Assembly: GCF_000620645.1 (NCBI RefSeq)
Contig: NZ_KK211159.1
Coordinates: 329,177-393,176 of the forward strand
Length of the DNA: 64,000 nt
Reading direction: 5' to 3'
Source of the DNA: Nocardioides sp. URHA0032
Lineage (GTDB): Bacteria > Actinomycetota > Actinomycetes > Propionibacteriales > Nocardioidaceae
Shown: piece by piece, positions 39,373-47,399 of the stretch
Numbering within the stretch: the stretch's first letter is position 1
Layout: each line of letters begins with the position of its first letter
The notes under the pieces: generated by a model
Told to the model about the DNA's origin: nothing
Database searches by the model: none
What the model saw: only the letters and a program-made list of their open reading frames with translations
Made by a program: the position numbers and the translations under genes

Positions 39373-42300
39373 GTGACACACACCAGCCGGACCCTGGTCG
39401 GCCGAGACGCCGAGCTGGCGGAGGTCGCTTCGCTGCTCGGCGTCCGGCCGTCCGTGGAGATGGTGAACGGCGAGACGACCGCCGTGCTCCTCTCGGGCGA
39501 CGCCGGCGTCGGCAAGACCCGGCTGCTCACCGAGCTCCGCGACCTCGCCTTCACGGAGGGCTGGCAGGTGTTCGCGGGCCACTGCCTCGACTTCGGCGAC
39601 TCGGCCCTGCCGTACCTCCCGTTCTCCGAGGTGCTCGGCCGGGTCGCCGCCGACCTGCCCGACGTCGTCGACGAGGTCGCCACCGCCTACCCGGCGCTCG
39701 CCCGTCTCCAGCCCGGCCGCCGGATGATGGGCCAGGCCCGCGACGACAGCCACGCGCTCGATCGCGGCGAGCTGTTCGAGGCCGTCCACGCGCTCCTCGA
39801 GGCGGCCGCCGCCAAGGCGCCGCTCCTCCTCGTCATCGAGGACCTCCACTGGGCCGACCAGTCGACCCGCGACATGCTCAGCTTCCTCTTCTCCCGCCCG
39901 TTCGGCGGCCCGGTGGCCCTGGTCGCGTCGTACCGCTCCGACGACCTGCACCGCCGCCACCCGCTCCGCCGCCAGGTGGCGGAGTGGTCCCGCCTGCGGG
40001 GCGTGCGCCGCGTCGCGCTGTCGCCGCTGTCCGACGACGCGGTGCGCGCCCTCATCGCCGAGCTCGTCCCCGACGGCCTGTCCGAGAAGGAGCTCGCCGA
40101 CATCGTCGGCCGCGCGGAGGGCAACGCGTTCTTCGTCGAGGAGCTCACCAGCGCCGCGGCCGGGCCCGGGCGCTGGGTGCCGGCCGACCTCGCGGACGTG
40201 CTGCTCGTGCGCCTCGACCGGCTCGACGACAACGCGCGGCAGGTGGTCCGCGCCGCCAGCGTCTCCGGCCGGAAGGTCGCCCACGACCTGCTCGTCGAGG
40301 TCTCGGGCCTCGGTGCCGACGAGCTCGACGAGGGCGTGCGGAAGGCCGTCGAGATGAACATCCTGGTCGCGACCGACGGTCGCTACAACTTCCGGCACGC
40401 CCTCCTCGGCGAGGCGGTGTACGACGACCTGCTGCCCGGCGAGCGGGTCCGCCTGCACGAGCGGTACGCCGCCGCGCTCCAGTCCGGCGCCGGCAGTGGG
40501 ACGGCAGCCGAGCTCGCGCGGCACGCCCGGCTCGCGCTCGACCTGGACACCGCGCTCACCGCGAGCATCCAGGCCGGCAACGAGGCCAGCCAGGTCGGCG
40601 GCCCGGACGAGGCGGCCTACCACTACCAGCAGGCGCTCGAGCTCCTCGTCGACCCGCGCCGCTGCGCCCAGGTCGACCTCGACCTGTCGAAGCTCGTGGT
40701 CAGCGCCGCCGAGGCCCTCTCGGCCAGCGGTGACCCGGAGCGCGCCGTGAAGGTCATCGTCGAGCAGGTCGACCGGCTCCCGACCGACGCCCCGACCGCC
40801 TGGCGCGCGCGGATGCTGTCCACGCAGGCCCACCTGATGACGATGATCGAGGGGAAGGACGACCCGGCGGCGATCTCCGAGGACGCGGTCGCGCTGGTGC
40901 CCGACGGCGAGACCGGGCTGCGCACCCGCGTGCTCGCCAACCACGCCCGGGTGCTCGCGAACACGGGCCGCTACGACGAGGCGCAGAGCGTCGGCATGGA
41001 GGCGCTCACCCTCGCCGAGAAGCTCGACCTCAGCGAGCTGGCCTCCGACGTCATCACCACGCTCTCCGGGCTGAAGAAGGCCGGGCCCAAGGAGGGCCTG
41101 CGCGAGGCACTGCGCGACGCGGTGGCCCGCGCCGAGGAGTCCGGGGCGCTCTCGTCCGAGCTGCGGGCCCGCTACCTGCTCGGGCGCTCCTACGAGGACT
41201 GGGCGGAGTTCGAGGAGACCGAGGAGTGGTTCCGCAGCACCGTCGACCGCGGCGCCGCCGCCGGGATCCCGTTCGCGCCGTGGGCGTTCGAGGCCCGCTG
41301 GCAGCTCGCCTGGGTGTACGACGTGCTCGGCCGCTGGGACGAGGCGATGGCGCTGACCGATGTCGCGGCCGACAACCCACCGCCGATCCCGCGCGCGCTG
41401 CTCGAGCCGCTGCGGCTGCACATCCGGCTCGCGCGCGGCGAGGACATCGCCCCGGACGCCCGGTCGCTGCGGAAGTTCTGGGCCCGCGAGGGCGGCGTCG
41501 CGATCAACGCCGCCGCGGTCGAGATCGACGCCGCCGGCTACCGCGGCGACGCGGCCGGCGCCGTGGAGGCGTACGACGGGGTCGTCGCCGTGCTCAGCCG
41601 CATCTGGCACGAGTGGTTCAGCGCGCGCATCCGGCTCGGCGCGCTCGCCGTCGCCGCGGTCAACCGTGCCGTGCCGAGCCTCTCCACGGCCGAGCGCACG
41701 GCGTACGCCGTGAAGGTCGACCGCATCCACGCCGACGGCCACGTCGTGCTCGACCGGTACTCCGACCCCTCCGGCCACTGGGGACCCGAGGGTCGCGCGT
41801 GGATGAAGCGGCTCGACGCGGAGACGCTGCGGTTCCGCTGGCTGGCCGGGATCGACGCGCCGCCGCAGGACGCCCTCGTCGACACCTGGCGCGACGCGAT
41901 CGCGCTGTACGAGGACTTCGGCCACGTGCACGAGCTGGCCCGGGTCCGCACCGCGCTCGCCGGGATTCTGCGCGCGACCGGTGACGTCGCGGCGGCTCGC
42001 GCGCTGGGCGACCGGGCGCGCGACGCCGCGCACCGGCTCGGCGCCGTACGACTGCTCGAGGACCTGCGTGCGATCGGCACCACGCCGGTGCGGGCCGAGG
42101 CCGCACCCGACGCCCTGACCCCGCGCGAGACCGAGATCCTGGCGCTGGTCGCGGAGGGCCGGTCGAACGGCGAGATCGCCAAGCAGCTGTTCATCAGCGC
42201 GAAGACCGTCTCGGTCCACGTGTCCAACATCCTGGGCAAGCTGGACGCCTCCGGCCGGACCGAGGCGGCGGCGATCGCAAGGCGCCGGGGGCTGGTGTAG
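39373..42300 (+). CDS. Large ATP-binding LuxR-family (LAL) regulator
   Basis: The protein has about 975 residues. An AAA-type ATPase comes first: Walker A SGDAGVGKTRLL near residue 40 and Walker B LLLVIEDLHWAD near 160. A long helical, TPR-like middle follows, and a C-terminal LuxR helix-turn-helix (LTPRETEILALVAEGRSNGEIAKQ, last 65 residues). LAL proteins are MalT-like activators that respond to small ligands. The start is uncertain: GTG 39373 after GGAG is preferred, but 39316 or 39319 would add 18-19 residues. It lies 81 bases upstream of the repeat-peptide operon on the same strand and might control it. Confidence 0.85.
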   Translation: MTHTSRTLVGRDAELAEVASLLGVRPSVEMVNGETTAVLLSGDAGVGKTRLLTELRDLAFTEGWQVFAGHCLDFGDSALPYLPFSEVLGRVAADLPDVVDEVATAYPALARLQPGRRMMGQARDDSHALDRGELFEAVHALLEAAAAKAPLLLVIEDLHWADQSTRDMLSFLFSRPFGGPVALVASYRSDDLHRRHPLRRQVAEWSRLRGVRRVALSPLSDDAVRALIAELVPDGLSEKELADIVGRAEGNAFFVEELTSAAAGPGRWVPADLADVLLVRLDRLDDNARQVVRAASVSGRKVAHDLLVEVSGLGADELDEGVRKAVEMNILVATDGRYNFRHALLGEAVYDDLLPGERVRLHERYAAALQSGAGSGTAAELARHARLALDLDTALTASIQAGNEASQVGGPDEAAYHYQQALELLVDPRRCAQVDLDLSKLVVSAAEALSASGDPERAVKVIVEQVDRLPTDAPTAWRARMLSTQAHLMTMIEGKDDPAAISEDAVALVPDGETGLRTRVLANHARVLANTGRYDEAQSVGMEALTLAEKLDLSELASDVITTLSGLKKAGPKEGLREALRDAVARAEESGALSSELRARYLLGRSYEDWAEFEETEEWFRSTVDRGAAAGIPFAPWAFEARWQLAWVYDVLGRWDEAMALTDVAADNPPPIPRALLEPLRLHIRLARGEDIAPDARSLRKFWAREGGVAINAAAVEIDAAGYRGDAAGAVEAYDGVVAVLSRIWHEWFSARIRLGALAVAAVNRAVPSLSTAERTAYAVKVDRIHADGHVVLDRYSDPSGHWGPEGRAWMKRLDAETLRFRWLAGIDAPPQDALVDTWRDAIALYEDFGHVHELARVRTALAGILRATGDVAAARALGDRARDAAHRLGAVRLLEDLRAIGTTPVRAEAAPDALTPRETEILALVAEGRSNGEIAKQLFISAKTVSVHVSNILGKLDASGRTEAAAIARRRGLV

Positions 42301-42381
42301 CGCCCACGAGCCAGGGGTACCGCTTGTCCGCCGGACCGCCGCGCAGCAGACTGGCGATCACCCACGCACACAGGAGGACGC

Positions 42382-42684
42382 ATGACACCCGAAGAGCCCC
42401 TCAGCGACGACGAGATGACGACTGCTCCGGCGGGTGACCCGCTGACCGGCGGCGACGCCGACGGCACCGACGGCGGCGACAGCGACGGCACCGACGGCGG
42501 CGACAGCGACGGCACCGACGGCGGCGACAGCGACGGCACCGACGGCGGCGACAGCGACGGCACCGACGGCGGCGACAGCGACGGCACCGACGGCGGCGAC
42601 AGCGACGGCACCGACGGCGGCGACAGCGACGGCACCGACGGCGACGCCTCGGACGGCGACGGCACCGACGGGGACGCCTCCTGA
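42382..42684 (+). CDS. Asp/Gly-rich repeat peptide, candidate RiPP-like precursor
   Basis: The 100-residue protein has a short non-repetitive N-terminus (MTPEEPLSDDEMTTAPAGDP), then GGDADGTD and seven identical GGDSDGTD octapeptides (residues 23-86), then GDASDGDGTDGDAS. It has no Lys, Arg, Cys or aromatic residue and no signal peptide. AGGAGG lies 4 bases before the ATG, a strong site. Its stop overlaps the start of a JmjC-type 2-oxoglutarate oxygenase (CTGA), which in turn overlaps a ferredoxin-like gene. That architecture suits a precursor with multiple modified cores; alternatives are a Ca2+-binding spacer peptide (DxDG-like) or an oxygenase partner. No known family recognised. Confidence 0.6.
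   Translation: MTPEEPLSDDEMTTAPAGDPLTGGDADGTDGGDSDGTDGGDSDGTDGGDSDGTDGGDSDGTDGGDSDGTDGGDSDGTDGGDSDGTDGDASDGDGTDGDAS
42448..42639 (+). repeat. 24-bp tandem repeats encoding GGDSDGTD
   Basis: Eight consecutive 24-base units. The first (42448-42471) differs by encoding Ala for Ser; the remaining seven (42472-42639) are identical at the DNA level, including synonymous positions. Such uniformity implies recent expansion or gene conversion and predicts copy-number variation between strains. Confidence 0.9.
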
Positions 42685-43790
42685 GCGCTCTCGACCTGCT
42701 CAGCGGTGACGCCCAGACCTTCCTCACGAAGGTCTGGGCGTCGCGCACGCACCTGCACCGGGCCGATCCGGACGCCCTGGTCGGGCTGCTCTCGCTCGAC
42801 GACGCCGACCACCTGCTCACCTCGACCGCGATCCGCACGCCGTCGATCCGGATGGCCAAGGACGGCGCGGTGCTCCCGGAGTCGGCGTACACCCGCAGCG
42901 CCACGCTCGCCGGCAAGTCGCTGTCCGGCCTGGTCGACGGGCGCAAGGCGCTCGCGCTGTTCCACGACGGCGCGACCGTCGTGTTCCAGGGCCTGCAGCG
43001 CTACTGGCCACCGCTCACCGAGCTGGTCGCCGAGCTGGAGCTGGAGCTCGGCCACCCCTGCCAGGCGAACGCCTACCTCACGCCGCCGGGCTCCCAGGGC
43101 TTCGCCGTCCACTCCGACTCCCACGACGTCTTCGTGTTCCAGACCGCGGGCTCCAAGCTGTGGGAGGTGCACGGCCAGGACGGTCCCGAGGAGGTGCTCC
43201 TCGAGCCGGGGCTCTCGATGTACCTGCCCACCGGCACCCCCCACGCCGCCCGCGCGCAGCAGACCGTCTCGCTGCACGTCACCCTCGGGATCAACCAGCT
43301 GACCTGGCGCGGGCTCGTCGAGCGCTCGCTGAAGGACGTCGTCGCATCGGTACCGGACGAGCACCTGCCGGCCGGCTACCTGCACGATCCCGGCGAGCTC
43401 TCCGCGGCACTCGCCGACCGGCTGGCCGCGGTGGCCGACGCCGTACGCCGGGTCGACGCGCCCGCGGCCGTCGAGGCGGAGATCCGCCGGTTCCTGACCA
43501 GCCGCCCGCCCCGGCTCCCGGGCGGCCTGCACGACGTGCTGGGCGAGGTCGATGCCGACACCGTGCTCCGCCGCCGGACCGGCCACCCCTGCGTGCTGCT
43601 GGACCGCGGCGACCGGCTCGAGGTGCTCCTCGGCGACCGCGCGATGACGGTCCCCGCCTGGATCCGGCCGGCGCTCGACGAGATCCGCGCCCGTGACGAG
43701 CTGACGCCCGCGGACCTGCCCCTGGACCTGCAGAGCAACCTGGTCCTCTGCCGGCGCCTGGTGCGCGAAGGGCTCCTGGCGATCGGGTGA
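42681..43790 (+). CDS. JmjC/cupin-type 2-oxoglutarate oxygenase (ROX/YcfD-like)
   Basis: The 369-residue protein resembles ribosomal-oxygenase-type JmjC enzymes. AVHSDSHDVFVFQTAGSKLW provides the HxD iron ligands (His144, Asp146), and MYLPTGTPHAARAQ gives the distal His188. A helical dimerisation region and a winged-helix-like C-terminus follow. Relatives hydroxylate Arg or His of proteins with Fe(II), O2 and 2-oxoglutarate. The start is CTG 42681, overlapping the stop of the repeat-peptide gene; no ATG, GTG or TTG occurs upstream in frame, and the first ATG (42852) would remove conserved sequence. The encoded repeat peptide is an obvious candidate substrate. Confidence 0.8.
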   Translation: MSALDLLSGDAQTFLTKVWASRTHLHRADPDALVGLLSLDDADHLLTSTAIRTPSIRMAKDGAVLPESAYTRSATLAGKSLSGLVDGRKALALFHDGATVVFQGLQRYWPPLTELVAELELELGHPCQANAYLTPPGSQGFAVHSDSHDVFVFQTAGSKLWEVHGQDGPEEVLLEPGLSMYLPTGTPHAARAQQTVSLHVTLGINQLTWRGLVERSLKDVVASVPDEHLPAGYLHDPGELSAALADRLAAVADAVRRVDAPAAVEAEIRRFLTSRPPRLPGGLHDVLGEVDADTVLRRRTGHPCVLLDRGDRLEVLLGDRAMTVPAWIRPALDEIRARDELTPADLPLDLQSNLVLCRRLVREGLLAIG

Positions 43791-44698
43791 CCCCCCAGCA
43801 TCGGGCGTGGCGCTGCGCGGCCGAGAGCCTCCTGCGGGACGAGCCCGTCGCCGGCACCGCGACCCACGTCCGCACCTGGCTGCTGCTGGAGCACGTCGGG
43901 CCGTGGGGTGACGACGCGCTCCTCGACGCCCGCCTCCCCGACGGGCTCGGGGCGGCGCTCAAGCAGCAGGCGAAGGCCTACCGCGCCAAGATCCTGCTGA
44001 TCCGCCGGTTCAGCTCGAAGCCCGACGGCGACGGCGTCCGGGTGTTCGCGGCGTACGCCGACGCGGCCCGGCCGCGGATCGAGACCGGCGTGCTGGGCGA
44101 CGAGCGGGAGGTGCTCGACCTCGACCTCACCGCGTTCCGCGAGGGCGGGTCCAGCGGGCTGACGGCGTACGACGGGTCACTGTTCTGCGTGTGCACCAAC
44201 GGCCGGCACGACGCCTGCTGCGCCGAGCGCGGCCGGCCCGTGGCGAAGGCGCTCGACGCCGCGCACGCCGAGGAGACCTGGGAGGTCTCGCACATCGGCG
44301 GCGACCGGTTCGCCGCGAACCTCGTGGTGCTGCCGCACGGCCTCTACTACGGCCGGCTCGACCCGGTCTCCTCGATCGCCGTCGCGGGCGCGCACCTGGC
44401 CGGCGAGCTGGACCTCGACCACCTGCGCGGCCGCGCGTCGTACCCGATGGCCGTCCAGGCTGCTGAGGTCGAGCTGCGTCGCGAGCTCGGGGCGACCCGC
44501 GAGGACGACGTCGTGCTGCTGGGGCAGTCGCGCGACGGCGACGTCACGACCGCGACGTTCGGCGTTGCCGGCGGCAGGTACGACGTGGCCGTGCGCACCA
44601 CCCACGACCCCGCGTCCGCGGCCCGGCTGACCTGCAAGGCGCAGCGCGACAACCCGGTGCCGCGGCACGACCTCCTCAGCGCGGTCAGGCGAGCCTGA
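43787..44698 (+). CDS. Sucrase/ferredoxin-like (thioredoxin-like 2Fe-2S) protein
   Basis: The 303-residue protein matches the Suc_Fer-like family. Its thioredoxin-like ferredoxin core contains FCVCTNGRHDACCAERGRP (probable 2Fe-2S ligands near residues 129-145) and the C-terminal signature SHIGGDRFAANLVVLPHGLYYG. These proteins are presumed redox partners. GTG 43787 overlaps the stop of the oxygenase gene (GTGA), so peptide, oxygenase and ferredoxin-like protein are translated as one coupled unit. A role in supplying electrons to the oxygenase is inference. Confidence 0.82.
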   Translation: MTPQHRAWRCAAESLLRDEPVAGTATHVRTWLLLEHVGPWGDDALLDARLPDGLGAALKQQAKAYRAKILLIRRFSSKPDGDGVRVFAAYADAARPRIETGVLGDEREVLDLDLTAFREGGSSGLTAYDGSLFCVCTNGRHDACCAERGRPVAKALDAAHAEETWEVSHIGGDRFAANLVVLPHGLYYGRLDPVSSIAVAGAHLAGELDLDHLRGRASYPMAVQAAEVELRRELGATREDDVVLLGQSRDGDVTTATFGVAGGRYDVAVRTTHDPASAARLTCKAQRDNPVPRHDLLSAVRRA

Positions 44699-44719
44699 CG
44701 ACGGCGGGGAAGGAGGCAT

Positions 44720-45433
44720 CTACGAGAACGCCGCCAGCACGTGCTTGTGCAGGTCCGGGTAGCGCATCAGGTGCGCGCCGCCGTTGATGTCCAGCACCTC
44801 GCCGGTCACCCACTCCGCGGTCGCCAGGTACAGCGCGGCGGACGCGATCTCGTCGGGCCGGCCGGAGCGGCCGAGCGGGGTGTTCTCGAGGTAGTCGTCC
44901 TCGATGCCGGGGATGTCCATCGCCGGCTGGGTCAGCGGCGTGACGACCAGGCCGGGAGCGATCGCGTTCACGCGGATGCCGCGCGGTGCGAGCTCCAGCG
45001 CCGCGACCTGGGTGAGCATCGAGAGGCCGGCCTTCGACGCGCAGTACGGCGCGAGCCCGGCGCCGGGCTGGCGCGCGTTCAGCGAGGACAGCGAGATGAT
45101 CGCGCCGCCCGCGGAGAGCCGGAGGCCTGCCTGCTTCGTCACGATGAACGCGCCGGTCAGGCAGACGTCCACCACGCGGCGCCACTCGTCGACGGCGAGG
45201 TCGACCACGTTGCCGAGCGTGGAGACGCCCGCGCTGTTGACCACCACGTCGAGCCGGCCGTGCGACGCGACGACGCCGTCCAGCATCGCCGCGACCGAGT
45301 CCTCGTCGGTCACGTCGGTGGCCGGGAGATCGGCGACGACCACCCGCCACCCGTCGGACTCGAACGCCGTCGCGATCGCCGCCCCGATGCCCGACGCGCC
45401 GCCCACCACCACCGCTACCCGGCCCTGCTCCAT
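44720..45433 (-). CDS. Short-chain dehydrogenase/reductase
   Basis: The 237-residue NAD(P)-dependent oxidoreductase is of classical SDR type: cofactor motif GGASGIG (residues 11-17), NSAG in place of the usual NNAG, catalytic Ser in ISLSSLN and Tyr-Lys in YCASK near residue 130. It ends with the usual GEVLDINGG segment. ATG 45433 has GGAGGAG just upstream. It diverges from the flavin monooxygenase across the promoter/operator at 45453-45482 and probably oxidises an alcohol to the ketone used by that enzyme. Confidence 0.88.
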   Translation of the reverse strand: MEQGRVAVVVGGASGIGAAIATAFESDGWRVVVADLPATDVTDEDSVAAMLDGVVASHGRLDVVVNSAGVSTLGNVVDLAVDEWRRVVDVCLTGAFIVTKQAGLRLSAGGAIISLSSLNARQPGAGLAPYCASKAGLSMLTQVAALELAPRGIRVNAIAPGLVVTPLTQPAMDIPGIEDDYLENTPLGRSGRPDEIASAALYLATAEWVTGEVLDINGGAHLMRYPDLHKHVLAAFS

Positions 45434-45452
45434 GGCTCCTCCGAAGGGATTG

Positions 45453-45482
45453 TTGACGCGTGTCAAGTCCGGACACTAGCGT
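45453..45482 (+). promoter_or_regulatory. Leaderless promoter with TTGAC/GTCAA operator for the monooxygenase
   Basis: -35 TTGACG (45453-45458), an 18-base spacer, -10 TAGCGT (45477-45482), then 7 bases to ATG 45490. The -35 box is part of TTGACGCGTGTCAA (45453-45466), an inverted repeat likely bound by the TetR regulator of this cluster. The same layout is found before the P450 gene at 48290-48319. Confidence 0.65.
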
Positions 45483-45489
45483 CCCGCGC

Positions 45490-46812
45490 ATGGCGCGACC
45501 CACGACTGCGGTGATCGGGGCGGGCATCAGCGGGCTCACGGCCAGCAAGATGCTCGACGACTACGGCATCCCGTACACCACGTTCGAGTCCTCCGACCGG
45601 GTCGGCGGCAACTGGGCGTTCGGCAACCCGAACGGGCACAGCTCGGCGTACCGCTCCCTCCACATCGACACCTCGAAGCACCAGCTGTCCTTCCGGGACT
45701 ACCCGATGCCCGAGGACTACCCGGACTTCCCCCACCACACCCAGATCAAGGACTACCTCGACGGGTACGCCGACGCATTCGGCCTGCGCGAGCACATCGA
45801 GTTCCAGAACGGCGTGGTGCACGCCGAGCGGCTCGCCGACGGCGGCTGGGACATCCTGGACCAGGCAGGCGAGCACCGGCGCTTCGACCTGCTGGTCGTC
45901 GCGAACGGGCACCACTGGGACCCGCGGTTCGCGGACTTCCCCGGCGAGTTCACCGGCGTCACCCTGCACTCGCACCACTACATCGACCCGCGCACGCCGA
46001 TGGACTTCACCGGGCAGCGCATCCTGATCGTCGGGATCGGCAACAGCGCCGCCGACATCGCGGTCGAGCTGTCCAGCAGAGCGCTCGAGAACGAGGTCGT
46101 GCTCTCGACCCGCTCCAGCGCGTGGATCGTGCCGAAGTACTTCGCCGGCAAGCCGGCCGACAAGTACTACCGGACCTCGCCCTACATCCCGCTGAAGTGG
46201 CAGCGGAAGTTCGTCCAGGTGATGCAGCCGGTGACCGCAGGACGGCCCGAGGACTACGGACTGCCGGCGCCGAACCACAAGTTCTTCGAGGCGCACCCGA
46301 CCCAGTCGGTCGAGCTGCCGCTGCGGCTCGGCTCCGGCGACGTGGTCGCCAAGGGGAACGTCGCCCGACTCGACGGCGAGACCGTGCACTTCGAGGACGG
46401 ATCCAGCCAGGACTTCGACGTGATCGTCTACGCGACCGGCTACAACATCACCTTCCCCTTCTTCGACCCCGGGTTCCTCAGCGCGCCCGACAACCGGATC
46501 GACCTCTACAAGCGGATGTTCAAGCCCGGCATCGACGACCTCGTCTTCGCCGGGTTCGCCCAGGCGACGCCCACGCTGTTCCCGTTCGTGGAGTGCCAGG
46601 CCCGGCTGCTCGGCGCGTACGCCGCCGGCCACTACCGGCTGCCGCCGGTCGCCGAGATGGAGCGGGTGATCGTCGAGGAGACCCGGAAGTACACCGGCCA
46701 CATGGTCCCGACGGCCCGGCACACCCAGCAGCTGGACTACTTCCTCTACGAGCACGACATGCGCACCCGGGAGATCCCGAACGGCCTCAAGCGTGCGAGG
46801 GCCGACGGATGA
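45490..46812 (+). CDS. Flavin-containing / Baeyer-Villiger-type monooxygenase
   Basis: The 440-residue class B flavoprotein monooxygenase has an FAD motif GAGISG (residues 9-14), the fingerprint FTGVTLHSHHY near 154-164 (FxGxxxHxxxY), and a second Rossmann motif GIGNSAADIA near 181 for NADPH. Enzymes of this class insert or add one oxygen atom to ketones, amines or sulfides. ATG 45490 fits the promoter spacing; the upstream GTG 45460 would lie inside the operator. The gene overlaps the TetR gene (ATGA). With SDR, hydrolase and P450 around it, a ketone substrate is likely. Confidence 0.85.
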   Translation: MARPTTAVIGAGISGLTASKMLDDYGIPYTTFESSDRVGGNWAFGNPNGHSSAYRSLHIDTSKHQLSFRDYPMPEDYPDFPHHTQIKDYLDGYADAFGLREHIEFQNGVVHAERLADGGWDILDQAGEHRRFDLLVVANGHHWDPRFADFPGEFTGVTLHSHHYIDPRTPMDFTGQRILIVGIGNSAADIAVELSSRALENEVVLSTRSSAWIVPKYFAGKPADKYYRTSPYIPLKWQRKFVQVMQPVTAGRPEDYGLPAPNHKFFEAHPTQSVELPLRLGSGDVVAKGNVARLDGETVHFEDGSSQDFDVIVYATGYNITFPFFDPGFLSAPDNRIDLYKRMFKPGIDDLVFAGFAQATPTLFPFVECQARLLGAYAAGHYRLPPVAEMERVIVEETRKYTGHMVPTARHTQQLDYFLYEHDMRTREIPNGLKRARADG

Positions 46813-47399
46813 GCGCGACCAAGGGCGACGAGCGCCGGACGGCCCTGCTGGCCGCGCTCGAGGAGTACCTCGAGCAGTCCAGCCTGGACGACATCAACAT
46901 CGCCGACATCTCCCGGCGGGCGGGGGTGACCCGGTCGGCCTTCTACTTCTACTTCGACAACAAGGCGGCCGCCGTCGCCGCGCTCTACGAGGAGATGTAC
47001 GCCGAGGGCTTCGTCGCGGCCGAGGTGCTCGGCGGCGAGGGCAGCGTGCACGACCGGATCTCGACGGCGATCCGCGCGATCTTCGTCGGCTGGGGCAACC
47101 GCACCCACCTCTACCGCGCGATCCTCGACGCCCGCGCCGCGAGCCCCGCCGTACGCGACCAGTGGGACGCCTTCCAGCAGTCGTACGTCGACCTGGTCGC
47201 CGAGCTGGTCGCGGGGGAGCGGGCGTCCGGTGCGGCGCCGGACGGGCCGGACGCGCACGCGATCGCGACCGCGCTGCTCGACCTGAACGACCGCACCCTC
47301 GAACGGCTGGTGCGCGCCCCTGAGGGCTTCGACTGGGACACGCACCTGGAGTCGGTCGTGCACGTCTGGCTGGCCGCCATCTACGGGAGGGACGCATGA
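46809..47399 (+). CDS. TetR-family regulator (EthR-like) of the oxidation cluster
   Basis: The 196-residue protein has a TetR N-terminal helix-turn-helix (INIADISRRAGVTRSAFYFYF, residues 30-50) and an all-helical ligand domain. The YFYFDNKAAAVAALYEEMY segment recalls EthR-type regulators that control a monooxygenase gene. It is encoded within the operon, overlapping both neighbours by ATGA, and probably represses the two TTGA...TCAA promoters at 45453 and 48290. Confidence 0.87.
   Translation: MSATKGDERRTALLAALEEYLEQSSLDDINIADISRRAGVTRSAFYFYFDNKAAAVAALYEEMYAEGFVAAEVLGGEGSVHDRISTAIRAIFVGWGNRTHLYRAILDARAASPAVRDQWDAFQQSYVDLVAELVAGERASGAAPDGPDAHAIATALLDLNDRTLERLVRAPEGFDWDTHLESVVHVWLAAIYGRDA

Noticed and set aside
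42448..42639. Short regular repeats as a possible CRISPR array
   Set aside because: Units are directly adjacent without spacers, lie in a coding frame, and no cas genes are present.
42401..42946. Minus-strand Arg/Cys-rich repeat frame opposite the Asp/Gly peptide
   Set aside because: It is the antisense reading of the 24-bp repeats; the plus strand has a strong ribosome site and coupled genes.
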